Both the position numbers and the translations under genes were made by a program. This document shows, piece by piece, positions 23,830 through 35,400 of a stretch of DNA of 64,000 bases. The DNA comes from Rhytidiadelphus loreus (lineage: Eukaryota > Streptophyta > Bryopsida > Hypnales > Hylocomiaceae), in contig OX344762.1 in the NCBI GenBank assembly GCA_947034895.1, positions 45,860,760 through 45,924,759 of the forward strand, written 5' to 3'. Within the stretch, counting starts at the first letter, position 1. The number at the start of each line of letters is the position of its first letter. Below the pieces are notes generated by a model, which saw nothing but the letters and a program-made list of their open reading frames with translations, had not been told where the DNA came from and ran no database searches.

Positions 23830-24107
23830 ATTAGAAGTGATTTTGCTTTTTTGGAGGGCTACGAGTTCCTTGCAGTTCCCAAACTGTAGGAACGCAGCCA
23901 CATAGCCTACTTATGTGGCCAAGAGATTTCCATATCAATAAATAAATTTAAAATTTAAAATTTAAAATAAATTTTTTTAATAATTAAAAATAAAATAAAA
24001 AATTTAATATCTTTTAAATTATTATTTTTTTCAAATAGCAGAGGCTGGTTCCTAGCAATGGAAACCAACCTAAAATGGCCCTCCAGTAGGCTAAAATACA
24101 TCTAATG
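23829..24107. mobile_element. CATTAGATG-family TIR element (copy c)
   Basis: Abuts copy b and ends CATCTAATG at 24,099-24,107. Inner arms include TGGAGGGCTA on the left and TGGCCCTCCA on the right, and the centre is A/T-rich. The left boundary is approximate. Confidence 0.5.
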
Positions 24108-24111
24108 GTAG

Positions 24112-24440
24112 ATACAACCTCATCAATTCAAATGAATAGACCCATATAACATTAATGTTCAATATTTTCCACTAACTATTGTAAGAGGTAAATTTTTTTG
24201 AAGTGTTGCCATTTGGAGCTAGACAATCTAGACAATGTCCAAGCATCATGCTAGCTTCAACATTGATTCAAATTATGGTTTCAACTTTTAAGCAATTCTT
24301 TTATTGGTCTCTTCCTAATGGTTTGTAATCTATAGAGAAGGATACATCAAAAGGTGAAGGAGTTGGGCATGTGTTAGCTCGCCCTTTGACTACCATTCCA
24401 ACTTTAGGCTTGTTTATCTATTCTTTAAAATAACACTTTT
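24112..24440 (+). pseudogene. P450 relic 1: promoter fragment joined to the exon 4 tail
   Basis: From about 24,112 to 24,188 the sequence matches the upstream promoter region of the intact P450s (ATCAATTCAAATGAATAGACCC, then TGTTCAATATT). It then passes directly into the last ~80 codons of exon 4: a haem-loop region resembling FGAGRRQCPGIMLASTL, then a diverged tail. The haem-loop glycines are altered, and a TAA stop at 24,326-24,328 interrupts the frame. Exons 1-3 and most of exon 4 are absent. The same fusion occurs at 37.5 and 55.7 kb, so the deletion predates duplication of the unit. Confidence 0.8.
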
Positions 24441-26684
24441 GAAATAGCTATTTATATATAGAATATCATTTGCAATTAGTTTGCATATATCCGCATTTTA
24501 CAGAGATATATAATAAATACCTTTTTATAATTGTGTATTAATCTTGTTCTTTTTTACAATCATTATAGTGTGAAATTGTTTTTGATTTATATAATTGATA
24601 CGTAACTATATATATTGCTTACAAATTTCTTTGAATGTTGGAAGTTATGCATGCATGTTATGGATTGTCAATCTATTTATGTCCATATCTTCACTTTTTC
24701 TACAGTTTAGCTTGTGAAATGTTGAATAGAGGGTCCATAATGGTTGTGTACACTTTATTTTTGTGTTTCATAATCGCTCGAAGCAATGGATGGTAGAATT
24801 TTATTTTTGTAGCACTCATTGGCATCAAGTTCATTTGCTTTTGGGCCATGCTTTGTAGGGAAGGAAATTGCATTTAAATTTGGATTTGATCTTAATTTAT
24901 AATTGGCTCCTTTCATACAATCAAGAAATCAATGGTTCCAACTATTTGTTTCTGACTAGAGGTTTTAAAAAATGGAATTATCCTTGTTTGTTTTCGTTTA
25001 TGATTTGTATTTGGACAAATTTTTGTTAATATTTATTTTCCTCTACAAAAAAATTCATTGTTTTCCTCTACAAGCAAGATTTTACTTCCTTGCCATTACA
25101 AAAGGAATGGGGCCTCAAGAAGGTGGACAAAGGTGGAGTAGAAATGCAAATAAAAATAAACAAAAATTTAATTTTTAATTTAAATTTATCTTTTTGCACT
25201 TTTACACCACTAGTCTAGCTTTGGCAGATCTCTCAAGGGCCCATTCTTTCTCTAATGCTTCTCATTGGAAACATCTACAATAAGTATACTAGTTTTAGAT
25301 TCTATCCTCATTCATTAATAAAAACACCCATCTAAATTTTGTCCAAAATGTACAGTCGGGTGATCGGGTCCAATAATCTTACAATTTTTTTTCCTTGCTA
25401 GATTCAACTAGCAAAAAGTTCATGAAATTTAGGAAGTTCTAGCATGCTAAAAAACAAACAAATCTCTAAATTACAAATTGCATTGGAATTTTAGTAAAGA
25501 GTATTTTGATATCATACAATCTTTTATTAGAATTGATTTTGCAATTATTGTAGAGATACTTGATCCCATACTACTTGAATTGTTTGTATCATTTCTTGCT
25601 TAATATTCTTTAGTCTGCTCTATTTTCACAACAAATCTTTGACTATCTTCAAAAGGTTTTCTATGGTGAATGAGGAGGCCAAATTAACTTTTTTATACTA
25701 TGAGCTTGCCTTCACTTCTCTAGAAGTTTGTTGTATGATATCATAATTATACTCTTTTGCAATCATATTGATTTCATGCATGCATACAATCTTTCATTAT
25801 TTCAACTTTTCATATTATAAATAAACGTACTCCAAAGTCCAAACAATTATGATGGCATTTTTGTTGTCTTAAGACTCGAGTGCATTTTGCGTAATTAGTA
25901 CAAGTAGAACCTGCTTCAATGCATCCTCTCTTCTTAGTGGATAACTACCAGTGATGTAATTAGTAGGTGGGCCCAATTCCAAGCACTTTTTTCTGAAAAT
26001 TAGTATAATTAGAGCTAACATTAATTAGGTGGCCATTGTTACACCTCTCGTAGTGCATAGTCCTGACACTATCTCTTGTGATTATAGAATCCTCCAACCA
26101 ACCGATCCCACACCTTCGGAAAAAATGAGAGCCGTTGATTCCCTCTTGAGAAAATTCCCACCCACGGCCTTGAAAAAAATGAGAGCCATTGCTCCCCAGT
26201 TGAGTAAAATCCCTACCCCCCTTCTGATCTATCTCATGTGATCATCCTATTAATCAACCCCCCCCTTGATTTGGGAAAATAATAAATACAAATACGTGTC
26301 CAAGATACAGATACAAGATACGATCAAATGGAAATATCCCATATTGCCGTTTAGAATTGTGAAGTGCTCCCTCAAAGTCAAATAGGAGGAGGGGGGTAGG
26401 AAGACAATAGAGAAAAAAATGTATTCACGAAATGGGAGAGTGGGGGAGGTAGTAGATTTTTTCTTGAAGTTTTAATCACAAAAATTGGGGAGAAGGGTTA
26501 ATAAATAAAATACTCAATGGGGGTCTTTTGAGTGAGAGGTGTGTGTGTGTGCATTATCCTAACTATTCACTCAAAAGATACTGACCACAGATGGTCATTA
26601 TTACACCTCTCGTAGTGCATAGTCCTGGCACTATGCACTAAGACAAGTTCTACCTGTTCTTTTACACTTCTTTTTTTCCTGCAA
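24441..26684. repeat. Segmental duplicate block D, first copy
   Basis: The 3' flank of relic 1 followed by DNA that recurs at 37,793-40,470 and 56,046-58,150. Landmarks are AATAACACTTTTGAAATAGCTA, ATGGGGCCTCAAGAAGG, CTTCTCATTGGAAACATCTACA, GGTGATCGGGTCCAATAATC, and the run GGTGGCCATTGTTACACCTCTC. No gene is seen. Block D contains a segment (25,507-25,743) present in opposite orientation in other copies. Confidence 0.75.
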
Positions 26685-27085
26685 ATGTCCGTGTTGCATA
26701 TTTGGCACTGTAGATTGTGGATGTACATACCTTACTGCTTTTGTTCCCCCATTTGCTTACAACTGAAAATATCATGGAGTGCACTCAATGGGATTCCGCT
26801 CCCACTTGTACGTAATATACTTGATTTAAACTCCGGGGTCACGGCAACTTCTGTAACTGCCGACTTTTGTTTGCTTATAACCTCACGGTTGCTTCACATT
26901 GGGCACATTACAGAAGCAAAATCATCAATTCCAGTGAATGGGCCCATAAGACTAACATCCAATTATATTGTCCACTTTCTGCTGGACATATTCCCTGCAA
27001 CAAGAAATGACTCGAAAGTCAATTTCAAAAGACCTTAATTGCAGGTTGGGGAATCAATTTCAAAAGATCAGGTCGTGTACCTCAC

Positions 27086-27093
27086 TATAAAAT
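27086..27093 (+). promoter_or_regulatory. TATA box of P450 copy 2 (TATAAAAT)
   Basis: CACTATAAAATGGGAGCC lies about 195 bp before the proposed start codon at 27,288. The flanking 150 bp on each side are conserved among all P450 copies, and the spacing suits a plant promoter with a leader of about 165 nt. Confidence 0.7.
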
Positions 27094-27287
27094 GGGAGCC
27101 AAAATGCAGTGCCATGAGCATACAGACTGTCTTGCATACTGTTGGACAGAGCAACAATGTGGAGTTGGGGACATTTGAGCTAACTAAGCTACCCAGACTG
27201 AAGTCCTGTGACTGTGACTTCCTGAACGTCCGACTTGCTCACTTGCTTTTCACAACTGAGCAAACCTGACCATCAATTTTCTCGGCC

Positions 27288-30200
27288 ATGGTGACCATGA
27301 CAATGCCTTCTGGAGCTTGGAGTGTAAGTGTACGCTTGGCTCCTCTTCTCAACTTTTCTTTCCAAACAATCTTATTATGCAGACTCTCCCTCTTAGTTAA
27401 GTGATGACATCAGTGTAGTCTCAAAATGTTTGCTCAAACTGGATACTACGTGTAACCATATGAATGCGTAGACGTCAGTTTTGTCTCAAAATGTTTTCTT
27501 GAAGCAGTTACCATACTCTGCAGATTGCATGTGCAGAGATCAGTTAAATCTCAAAAATTTGCTCATTCAAACTCGATCTACACTACTAACTCACAACCAT
27601 ATATATGAATGTGTCGATATAGGCAGTGGAGTCCCAATTATGAAAATGTTGCTCCAATTGCTTACTGACTGAGTGTGCAACCACGTGATTGAATGTGGCG
27701 ATGGTGCTGTCTGTGCAGGTTGTGAGTGCAGTGCTGCTTGGCATTCTTCTGCTTGCCAAGTTGCTCACAACCAGCAAACACAAGAATTTACCTCCAGGGC
27801 CACATGGGCTCCCCTTCATCGGTTCCTTGCACTTGTTGGGAAAATTCCCGCAGCGGGATTTGGCCAAACTGGCGGAGACTTATGGTCCGCTGATGTCCTT
27901 GTGGATGGGACCAAGGCTAGTTGTGGTGGCTACCTCTCCTGCAGCAGCGGAGGAGATTCTCAAGACTCAAGGCTCCAATTTTGCAAACCGAATTGCAACT
28001 TCTTTTTCAGATGTGGTTATTCCTGGAGGTATTGAGTTGCCTCCTCTTCCTCCCCTTGAAAATTAGATTCAAATTCCTCTGTGAGAATGTTGAATGTAAC
28101 GTGAATCATAATGAGAAGTAACATGCAGCAATGGTAGTGGTAAGTGTCTTGAGGGTTGTTAATTCTATAATAAGGATCCATTTTCATGTTGATGGATACA
28201 ACTTCAATGAGCAGACAAAAAGCAAAAAACCGTAATGCTAGATTGACCCAAAATTTTGGAAAATGACACGCCTCTCCTTATTCAATGAGTAATTGTCATT
28301 TGTACGTACACATGGAGTTTGGTTGAGGTTATGGAGAATGATGGTGTTTTGGATTGTTGTATTTTGTCTTGAAGAATGGAAGAGATAGAAGCTTGAGTGT
28401 CTAGAATGCTCAAGATGGTTAGCAGTAGAATAGTGGAAATTAGTAAAATTAAGGTATACACACCTATAATCAACACTAATGACAACTAAGCCTATTTCAT
28501 ATTTCTAAACATGAATTGTTTTTTTTATTAATCTCATTGGCAACTAGAAGGATACTCCAACACTCTTTAATAGGCATTATATGGACAATGATTAAATAAA
28601 TTACGAATCTTCAAGACAATGACTTTAGGTCTACCAAAAAAACAAGAGTAGACTTTCATAGCCTTTCATCTTTTGATAGTGTACATCTTGCAATGACTAA
28701 TAAATATGTAGTTTTCTTTTATGCTTCTTGATCCAAATGTAGGTTTTGCATTTTGGGTATTGTTGATAATGGGTGTACATACCTTAGTGCCATTTCAATA
28801 TTTGTAGAGCTCTAGGCATTTGAAAGTCTTTCATTTCTAAACTTGAATTGGAAATCATTTTATTTTATTCCTTTTTAGTTCACATCAATTATTGTATTTT
28901 GAAACCCATCTTTTTAACAATGGTAATCGTCTTTTAAAAATTAGATATAGCCATGACATCAGACTCACCTGTGAGGCTGCACTTGAAGAAGATACTACAC
29001 ATACAACTCAGTACCAACAAACAACTTCAACTAGCAGCAAATGTGCGAACAGAAGAAATTGCTCATGTCATGCGTGTAATTCCTCAAGATGGTGTCACAA
29101 CGGTGTCTGTGAGGAGCTACATTGAAGTGGCTCTAGCTAACATCATGTCACACGTGATTCTCAAAAGGCGTTTCATGGCAATGACTTCTGGGAAGAAACA
29201 TGATGAACAAGATCTTGAGCAAGTGAGCAAATTTAGAAAGATTTTGATGGACGTCTCCAAGTATTCTCAAGTTATAAATCCAGGCGATTTCATGCCTATT
29301 TTCAAATGGATGGATATTTTCGGGCTCGAAAGACAAATGCGAGAGTTGAGAAAGAGAATGGATACTTTCATGTCCCCAATCATATCTGAGCATGTTGTGC
29401 AACGGAAGAGTGGTTCCATTTTTGTCAAAGATATGGCAGATGTCCTTTTAGACCAAATGGAAGATGAGACATTACAATTTGACATCACCAATGACAACAT
29501 CAATAGTACATTGTGGGTAAGGGTGCAATTCTTTTTTCCTTAAGTACATGCTCATAAGAGCTTATGTATTTGGTTTTTTGTAATTGATTTCAAAGACATC
29601 GCTATTTGATTTTTTGAAGTTATGTAGTGAAAGATATTCACAGGCAAATCACTTGAAGGTATTTTCATGTTGAGGTTGATAATCTATTTGTTAGAAATTT
29701 ATCTGGTAAAATTCATACACTAAAGTTAGTATTCAAAAGTTCATAAATTATATTTCTAATCTCAATTCTTCACGTTTGTCTTGTAAAAAGGTTTTTAATA
29801 ATGCACCTTTAATTTCTTCTCTTCTTTTGATAATCAGGATGCTTTTATAACAAGTATAAGCTCAACTACTGATACAATGGAATGGGCAATTGCGGAATGC
29901 ATTCGCAATCCTAGAGTGATGAAGAAGGTGCAAGCAGAGCTTGACATTGTTGTAGGCAAGTCTCGAAGGGTAGAAGAAGCGGATGTTCCTAACCTCAAAT
30001 ATTTACAAGCCATCATCAAAGAAAACTTTCGTCTTCACCCAATAGCTCCATTGTTATTTCCTCATGTGAGTGAAAAACCTTGCAAGGTTTTGGGATATGA
30101 CATACCAGAAAAAACACCAATTATTGTAAATGTTGCAGCAATTGCTCAAGATCCAAGGACATGGGAGGATCCTCTAACTTTCAAGCCTGAAAGATTTTTG

Positions 30201-30467
30201 GATGGGATGCCTCATGCTCATATGCAATTTGAAGGCAAACATTTTGAATTGCTACCATTTGGAGCTGGGCGAAGACAATGTCCAGGCATCATGCTAGCTT
30301 CAACATTGGTTCACATTATGGTTGCTACTTTTGTGCAATCCTTTGATTGGTCTCTTCCTAATGGTTTGCAACCTATGGATTTAGATATGTCAGAATGTGG
30401 GGGGGTTGCACCTGTTTTAGCTCACCCTTTAACTGCCATTCCAAAGGCTCGCTTATCCATTCCTTAA
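27288..30467 (+). CDS. Cytochrome P450, CYP71-clan type, copy 2
   Basis: Four exons: 27,288-27,323, 27,719-28,028, 28,945-29,516 and 29,838-30,467 (introns 395, 916 and 321 bp; phases 0, 1, 0), giving 515 aa. The start ATG sits in GCCATGG with an in-frame TGA 21 nt upstream. Anchor 13-28; PPGP 37-40; ExxR is ENFR at 368-371; PERF 423-426; FGAGRRQCPG with Cys454. C-helix region 120-131 reads TSDSPVRLHLKK, so the usual Trp is Arg126. The I-helix oxygen-activation site at 311-315 reads TSISS, with D318-T319 one turn later. It is expected to face the cytosol on the ER and take electrons from P450 reductase if it still acts as a monooxygenase. No ATG lies in frame just before exon 2 except Met-Val-Leu at 27,701, which favours the spliced start. 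Substrate unknown. Confidence 0.92.
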
Positions 30468-31119
30468 ATGAACACCTTTGAAATAGCTATTTATGTATAG
30501 GGTTATGATCATCTTAAACTTGTTTGCAAATAGGACACTTTGTATAGATATGCTATAAATACCATTTTTTAATTATTTAATAATCATGCTTTTCTTATGA
30601 CCACTGTAGTGTGAAATTGTGTTTGAATTTATATTTATGTATATTTGTATTTTTTTTTATCATAAATTCATTGAATTTAATATATGAATTTTTGAAATCC
30701 TCATTTTGGCAAGCAATATGGGATTACAAATCTATACTAGTATGCACATTCATATTAAATGTATTTTTATTTTTTCCCATATATATTGTATTTTTGAGAA
30801 GATAGTGGAATGTGCACATGTTTGCACACAACTACACCTCCCTAAATAATATGTTAATTCTATAGTAAATATAATATATCTTCATTATGACCACTATGAC
30901 AACAATAAAGGGGTGTGTGTTATAGGGGTCAAAGTGTAACTACAAAAAGGACTACTTTGCACATCTAGGCCACCTTATATTGCTCCTAAATTATTGCCAT
31001 AGAGGCATGACACATATGTTATACTCTATGTGCACGTATAATTGTTCCTACTTATGACTAAATAGAATTATTATTATTAAATATAAATTATTTTAATTGG
31101 ATCTTATTTGCAAATAGAA
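30468..31119. other. 3' flank of P450 copy 2, no gene seen
   Basis: Includes the conserved post-stop stretch (ACACCTTTGAAATAGCTATTTATGTATAG) also found after the other copies and relics, probably 3' UTR. The remainder is AT-rich without coding signal. Confidence 0.55.
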
Positions 31120-31289
31120 GAGGATTCGAATGCATTTAGTAGGCTCTTATAGACTCTTAAAGAATTTTAATTTTAATTTTTTTTTGAAAAAAAAAATTCT
31201 AACAACCGTCCGTCCCTTCACTATGAGGGGAACAATAAAGGGAACAAGCCTGAAACGGTCTTCTAGAGGCCCCAAATCTCACCTAATGA
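31120..31289. mobile_element. CATTAGATG-family TIR element, truncated
   Basis: The right arm is clear: AACAAGCCTGAAACGGTC, then a GC-rich stretch and CTCACCTAATG at 31,279-31,289, matching the right arm of the 61.4 kb copy. An A-rich centre precedes it. The left arm could not be delimited. Confidence 0.45.
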
Positions 31290-31651
31290 CTTATGTGTTT
31301 ATCCATTGCTATGTTTTGGTTATTTCTTGTGTTTAACTTGAATTAAATATTTCAATTCTTTTTTAAACTTTGACTGTGTAGATTGCAAGATATTTACATT
31401 GAAAGTGATGAAAAAAAGATTTTATTGCACCTTGTTTGACATGATTTTATGGCTTTGAATCATCTTAATTAAAAAAATTTGCACTAATGATTCTCAATTT
31501 CTAATTTTTTAAGTTGAAAAATTGAAATAAAAATTGAATGCTACAAGTTATTTTTTCAAGAAGATGCTCTAATTATCCATTAAACAAGATGGTCCATAAC
31601 TTTCAAGTAATAAATCCAAATCAAATGAATCAAAGCTTTCCTTGTAGATGG

Positions 31652-31861
31652 GCAATTTCGTTAAAATAGCACTATTCTATGTGTCATTTCAGACCCCTGG
31701 TCAAAACTATAAAAGTGACATCTAAGACTGGTATAGATTTTAGAAATCTTTAATTAATATAGATTTCAAAAATCTAAGACTAATTTTAGACCAGCCACTC
31801 TGAACCATAAAAACTACCAATGAAACTAGCGGAATGGTGACTGCCATTTTAACGAAATTGC
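31652..31861. mobile_element. 210-bp TIR (MITE-like) element
   Basis: The left end GCAATTTCGTTAAAATAGCA and the right end TGCCATTTTAACGAAATTGC are inverted copies with two differences. The interior is AT-rich, with AGATTTTAGAAATCT and AGATTTCAAAAATCTAAGAC words. The target duplication is not clear. Confidence 0.7.
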
Positions 31862-32352
31862 TCATGTAGGTATAGTTAAAATCTATGACAAAAATTAAAA
31901 TCTTATTTTTTAAAATTTTTGTAAGGGGTGTTGCCTATCAAACTAAAAAAAGGACATAACTTTTGCTCCCAGGCACTAATTGAAATAAAATTATATTTTC
32001 AAAAAGCTAACATATTTTTCTATTTTCACTAAGAGTTTTAGAAAAGTTAGTCATGACAATTATCAAGACCAGAGGAGCATGCCCAGAATTCATTTGGTCC
32101 TTTGAGAAGACAATGGGACTTTAGGGGTTAATATGTTTCTAGTTTCAATATGTAGCTCCAGTGGGTTGGTAATAAAAATTTAGGAATAATTTTGTACATT
32201 GACAACTCCATTTTAAGTGAGAAAAAATTGTTGTATAATTTTAGAGAGAAGCTAAATGAATTGGTTTTAAATTTTCAAAAGGTCTAAGTTGTAGAAGGCT
32301 AAAAGTGCAATTCAAGTGAATCCAACATCCATCACAATCCTATATATGTACC
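31862..32352. other. Intergenic, contains a TTAA-family right end
   Basis: GGACTTTAGGGGTTAA ends at 32,131 and resembles the right terminus of the 3,909-4,839 element. The 150 bp before it share its theme of ATAACTTTTG-like words. No gene is seen. Confidence 0.4.
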
Positions 32353-32621
32353 CATTAGATGAGATTTGGAGGGGCTAGAGGGACGTTTCAAGCATGTTCC
32401 TAGCTTTGTTTCCCCAAGCCTCATCGAACGCCAATGTCAAAAAAAAAATTCAAAATTCTTAAAATGAAAAACAAAGTTAAATTTATTTTTTTTGAAAAAA
32501 ATTGACGTGGCAGTTGTTGTGCCACGTCAGCGCAACTTGCAAACTACAATTTTGGCTTGTTTTGGCTTGTTCCCAAATTGGGAACTCACAGCCTTCCAAA
32601 GTAGGAAAAAAACATCTAATG
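32353..32621. mobile_element. CATTAGATG-family TIR element (copy d)
   Basis: Starts CATTAGATGAGATTTGGAGG and ends CATCTAATG. The interior holds the motif ACAAAGTTAAATTTATTTTT, shared with the 35.1 kb copy and, inverted, with the 61.4 kb copy, plus a TGACGTGGCA...TGCCACGTCA palindrome. The 104-codon frame at 32,492 lies inside repeat sequence and is not a gene. Confidence 0.72.
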
Positions 32622-32814
32622 TCCAAAAGACATTTATAGTATCAAAACTTTTCCATAGCAATAGAAAGCTACTAACTTTACGAAGGTTGATCTTTTTTCA
32701 AAGCTACCACCTCTATAATAAGATCTACAAATCCATTGATTTCAAAAAATTGGCCACAAATTCTAAGTTGTTAAGGTCATTGAAGTACAAAAGACACCAT
32801 TCTTAATACTATGT

Positions 32815-33330
32815 ACTTCTACATTTTCTATTGAAAAATAGAAGTTGAAATTCATTAAAGAACAATTTTAGGTGTAGTTACCTTGTGGTAGATGTCTTAC
32901 CACCACTCTAGACAATTTCAAAATAACTAGAAAACACACTAATAGAATACTCAAGTTAATAATTCAATTATTGCAAACTCCCTAATTATCCTATATTACA
33001 CGTTGAAAATGAAATTCAATCTTATTCTTATAGAGTAGGCTATTGGAAGGAGAAGAAGGGAACAATTGGAGGAACAATGATTGCAAGGGTGATTTATTGC
33101 TCAAAAGTTGTAGTTTTTTGAGGGAATATTTGACAATAGAGTCCCCTATTTTCAATGGATGAAATCACTCATTGATAGCTAAGCAAATCTAGGAGAAGAT
33201 TGCTCTTTGGATAAGTACATGCATTTTCATCTACATTTTGTATGTTTCGTCCATGTGGATGATTGGATGTAAATAGCTTCTCCAATCCGGCTTTCTATGC
33301 TACTCAAAAATTATAATGACAAAACATTCA
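32815..33330. repeat. Segmental duplicate block A, second copy
   Basis: Aligned with 19,977-20,490 throughout, with small indels (for example a shorter GCTCTTTGGATAAGTACATG section). Confidence 0.75.
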
Positions 33331-35081
33331 ACAATGCAAGAAAAGGTTCGTTAATTGCTAAAACAGTCAGCTGGTCAGTCATCACATTGTCATAAGTTTT
33401 GAATGTCATCGGAATTTCGGAAACCATCGATCGTGCAAACCATCATGTCGAGATCGAGTAGTGAATGCAGAAAGTATTATTTCTCAACCCTTTTTTTTGG
33501 AAGATTTCTCCATGACAGCCGAGAATTTTCTGTTTGAATCGATTTTGTTGTATGTCCCTGTGCCTACAATTGTGACGAATGCTGGATCTCAGATTTGAGT
33601 TTTGAGTTTGTAAGATGATTTGGACCTTGATATTCAAAGCGAACATCCTCAATCTGTATTCTCTTTGTTCTGCTAATTATTACTTTAAGTTTATGTGTAC
33701 GTGCAATATCGCAGCTGAAGAGTTTCTAGTGGAGTTGAAAAATGTTGGTCTTGGTTCCCTACCGGGCATTGCAGCTGACAGAGGTGAGAACAATAAGTCC
33801 GAAAGTGAAATGAATAATGATAAGTTTGTTTTTGTGCCAGTTCATAATTATCAGAATTTCTGTTAGTGACGATGCAATGCATGATACCATGTCAAGACTC
33901 CATGTTCACGTTAGGTTGGCTGATGCAGACACTCAGTGTTGACTAATTCGAATACCATTCTTATTTGTTCTCTCTGCTGAAGCAAATGAGGACGGTTCCT
34001 AGTTTGTACATACTACATTTTGAAAGAATTGGAATGCCTCTCTGAAAGTGCAAGCATTTGATTATGTATTTCGATTGGCTTTTCATGTACCAATGTCCTT
34101 GAAAGACCGATCTCGAAAAGAACCAACAAGTCAAAGAATGTGTAGTGATGCACTCAATAGGGCAACTTTTTAGTTTCTTGAGAATTGTGCATCCATTCAT
34201 CTCTTTAATTTCTTGAGAATTTGTATTCGCACTTTAACTTACACAGCCATGCCAACCTCACTGTTCTTCAAGTTGTCATGCCCATTTCTTTACAACAGTC
34301 CTATCCGTGGGTAACTATGATCTATTCCTGATATATTGCTTGGCAACTTTTGTTCTGTTTACTGTCAGTTTGTGTGTTTGACTTGTGCAAGCACGACTTC
34401 AGTGCAGTTCATTATCCTGTTTTGAATGGAGTTACGTTGGCAAGTACAGGTAATTAGGGCTGTTTGTCTACCCTTTTTTACATCAATGAATTTTGTCTGC
34501 TCAGGAAGTTCTGAACCTTGTTTGTGTGGACATTTCGCTGTTTTTGAATCGAATGGATTAATGGCAGTGTTTGTATTTAGCCGAAACTTCTGATTTTTGG
34601 CAACAAGAATATCAATTGACCGTCTGCAAACCATCATTTCAAAATTGAGTTGTGAATGCAGAAATATTATTTCTCAACCTTTTTTCTGAAGATTTCTCCG
34701 TGGACGACGGCTGAAAATTTTCAGTTTGAATCGATCTTTGTTGTCCCTGTGCCTACATTTGTGATGAATGCTGGAATGATCTCGTCTTTGAATTTAGAGT
34801 TTGTAAGATGCATGTGCCCACACGAATTTAACAACTGAAGGAAAAAATTGTCTAATTATCTTGGTGCATGATCCTGAAGTTCATGCACATGAGAATTAAG
34901 AGTCTTGGGTACTATGCCAGAGCAGAGGGGCGGTCCGATCCCCAGGCCTTGCACCAAGTGCACACTTCTCTTTTCTAGATTCAATTGTAGCTTGATATCC
35001 AAATCAACTGCTAGAAACATCGTGGACAACCTCTCTAAAAGAATGGTGCATCGTCTTGCTAAAATCTCTTCTAGGAACGAT
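33331..35081. repeat. Segmental duplicate block B, second copy and flanks
   Basis: Contains two related stretches, about 33,440-33,620 and 34,620-34,830, each with GAATGCAGAAA-TATT-TTTCTCAACC and TTTGAATCGAT, matching 22,290-22,660. It was therefore duplicated locally as well as with the unit. Frames of 83, 79 and 90 codons have no recognised domain. A decayed gene cannot be excluded. Confidence 0.5.
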
Positions 35082-35400
35082 CATTCGATGGGATTCGGGG
35101 GGGCTGGAGGGCCGTTTTAGGCCTGTTCCCAGCTCTGTTCCCCCGGGCCCCATGGAACGTGGATGTCAGATTTTCTTTTCTTTTAAAAAGAATAAAAATA
35201 AAATTTTAAGTTTTTAAAATGAAAAACAAAGTTAAATTTTTATTATTTTAAATTTTTTTTTTTGAAAAAAAGAACATGGTAGTCATTCTGCCAGGTCAAC
35301 GGAGCTCGCGAATGGCCTGTTTTGGCTTGTTTTGGCCAAATTCGGGGGGTCCCCACTTGGGAGCTCATAGCCCTTCCCGGTAGGGAAAACCCATCTAATG
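35082..35400. mobile_element. CATTAGATG-family TIR element (copy e)
   Basis: Starts CATTCGATG and ends CATCTAATG. Arms are GC-rich (GGGGCTGGAGGGCCGTTTTA; GTTTTGGCTTGTTTTGGCC) and the A/T centre is about 110 bp. The left arm is the inverse of the right arm of the 61.4 kb copy, so the two are in opposite orientation. Confidence 0.75.

Noticed and set aside
27673..28035. Cys-rich plus-strand frame in the +1 frame of P450 exon 2, with relatives at 41,435 and 61,862
   Set aside because: An out-of-frame reading of the same exon; the P450 frame is clearly the coding one.
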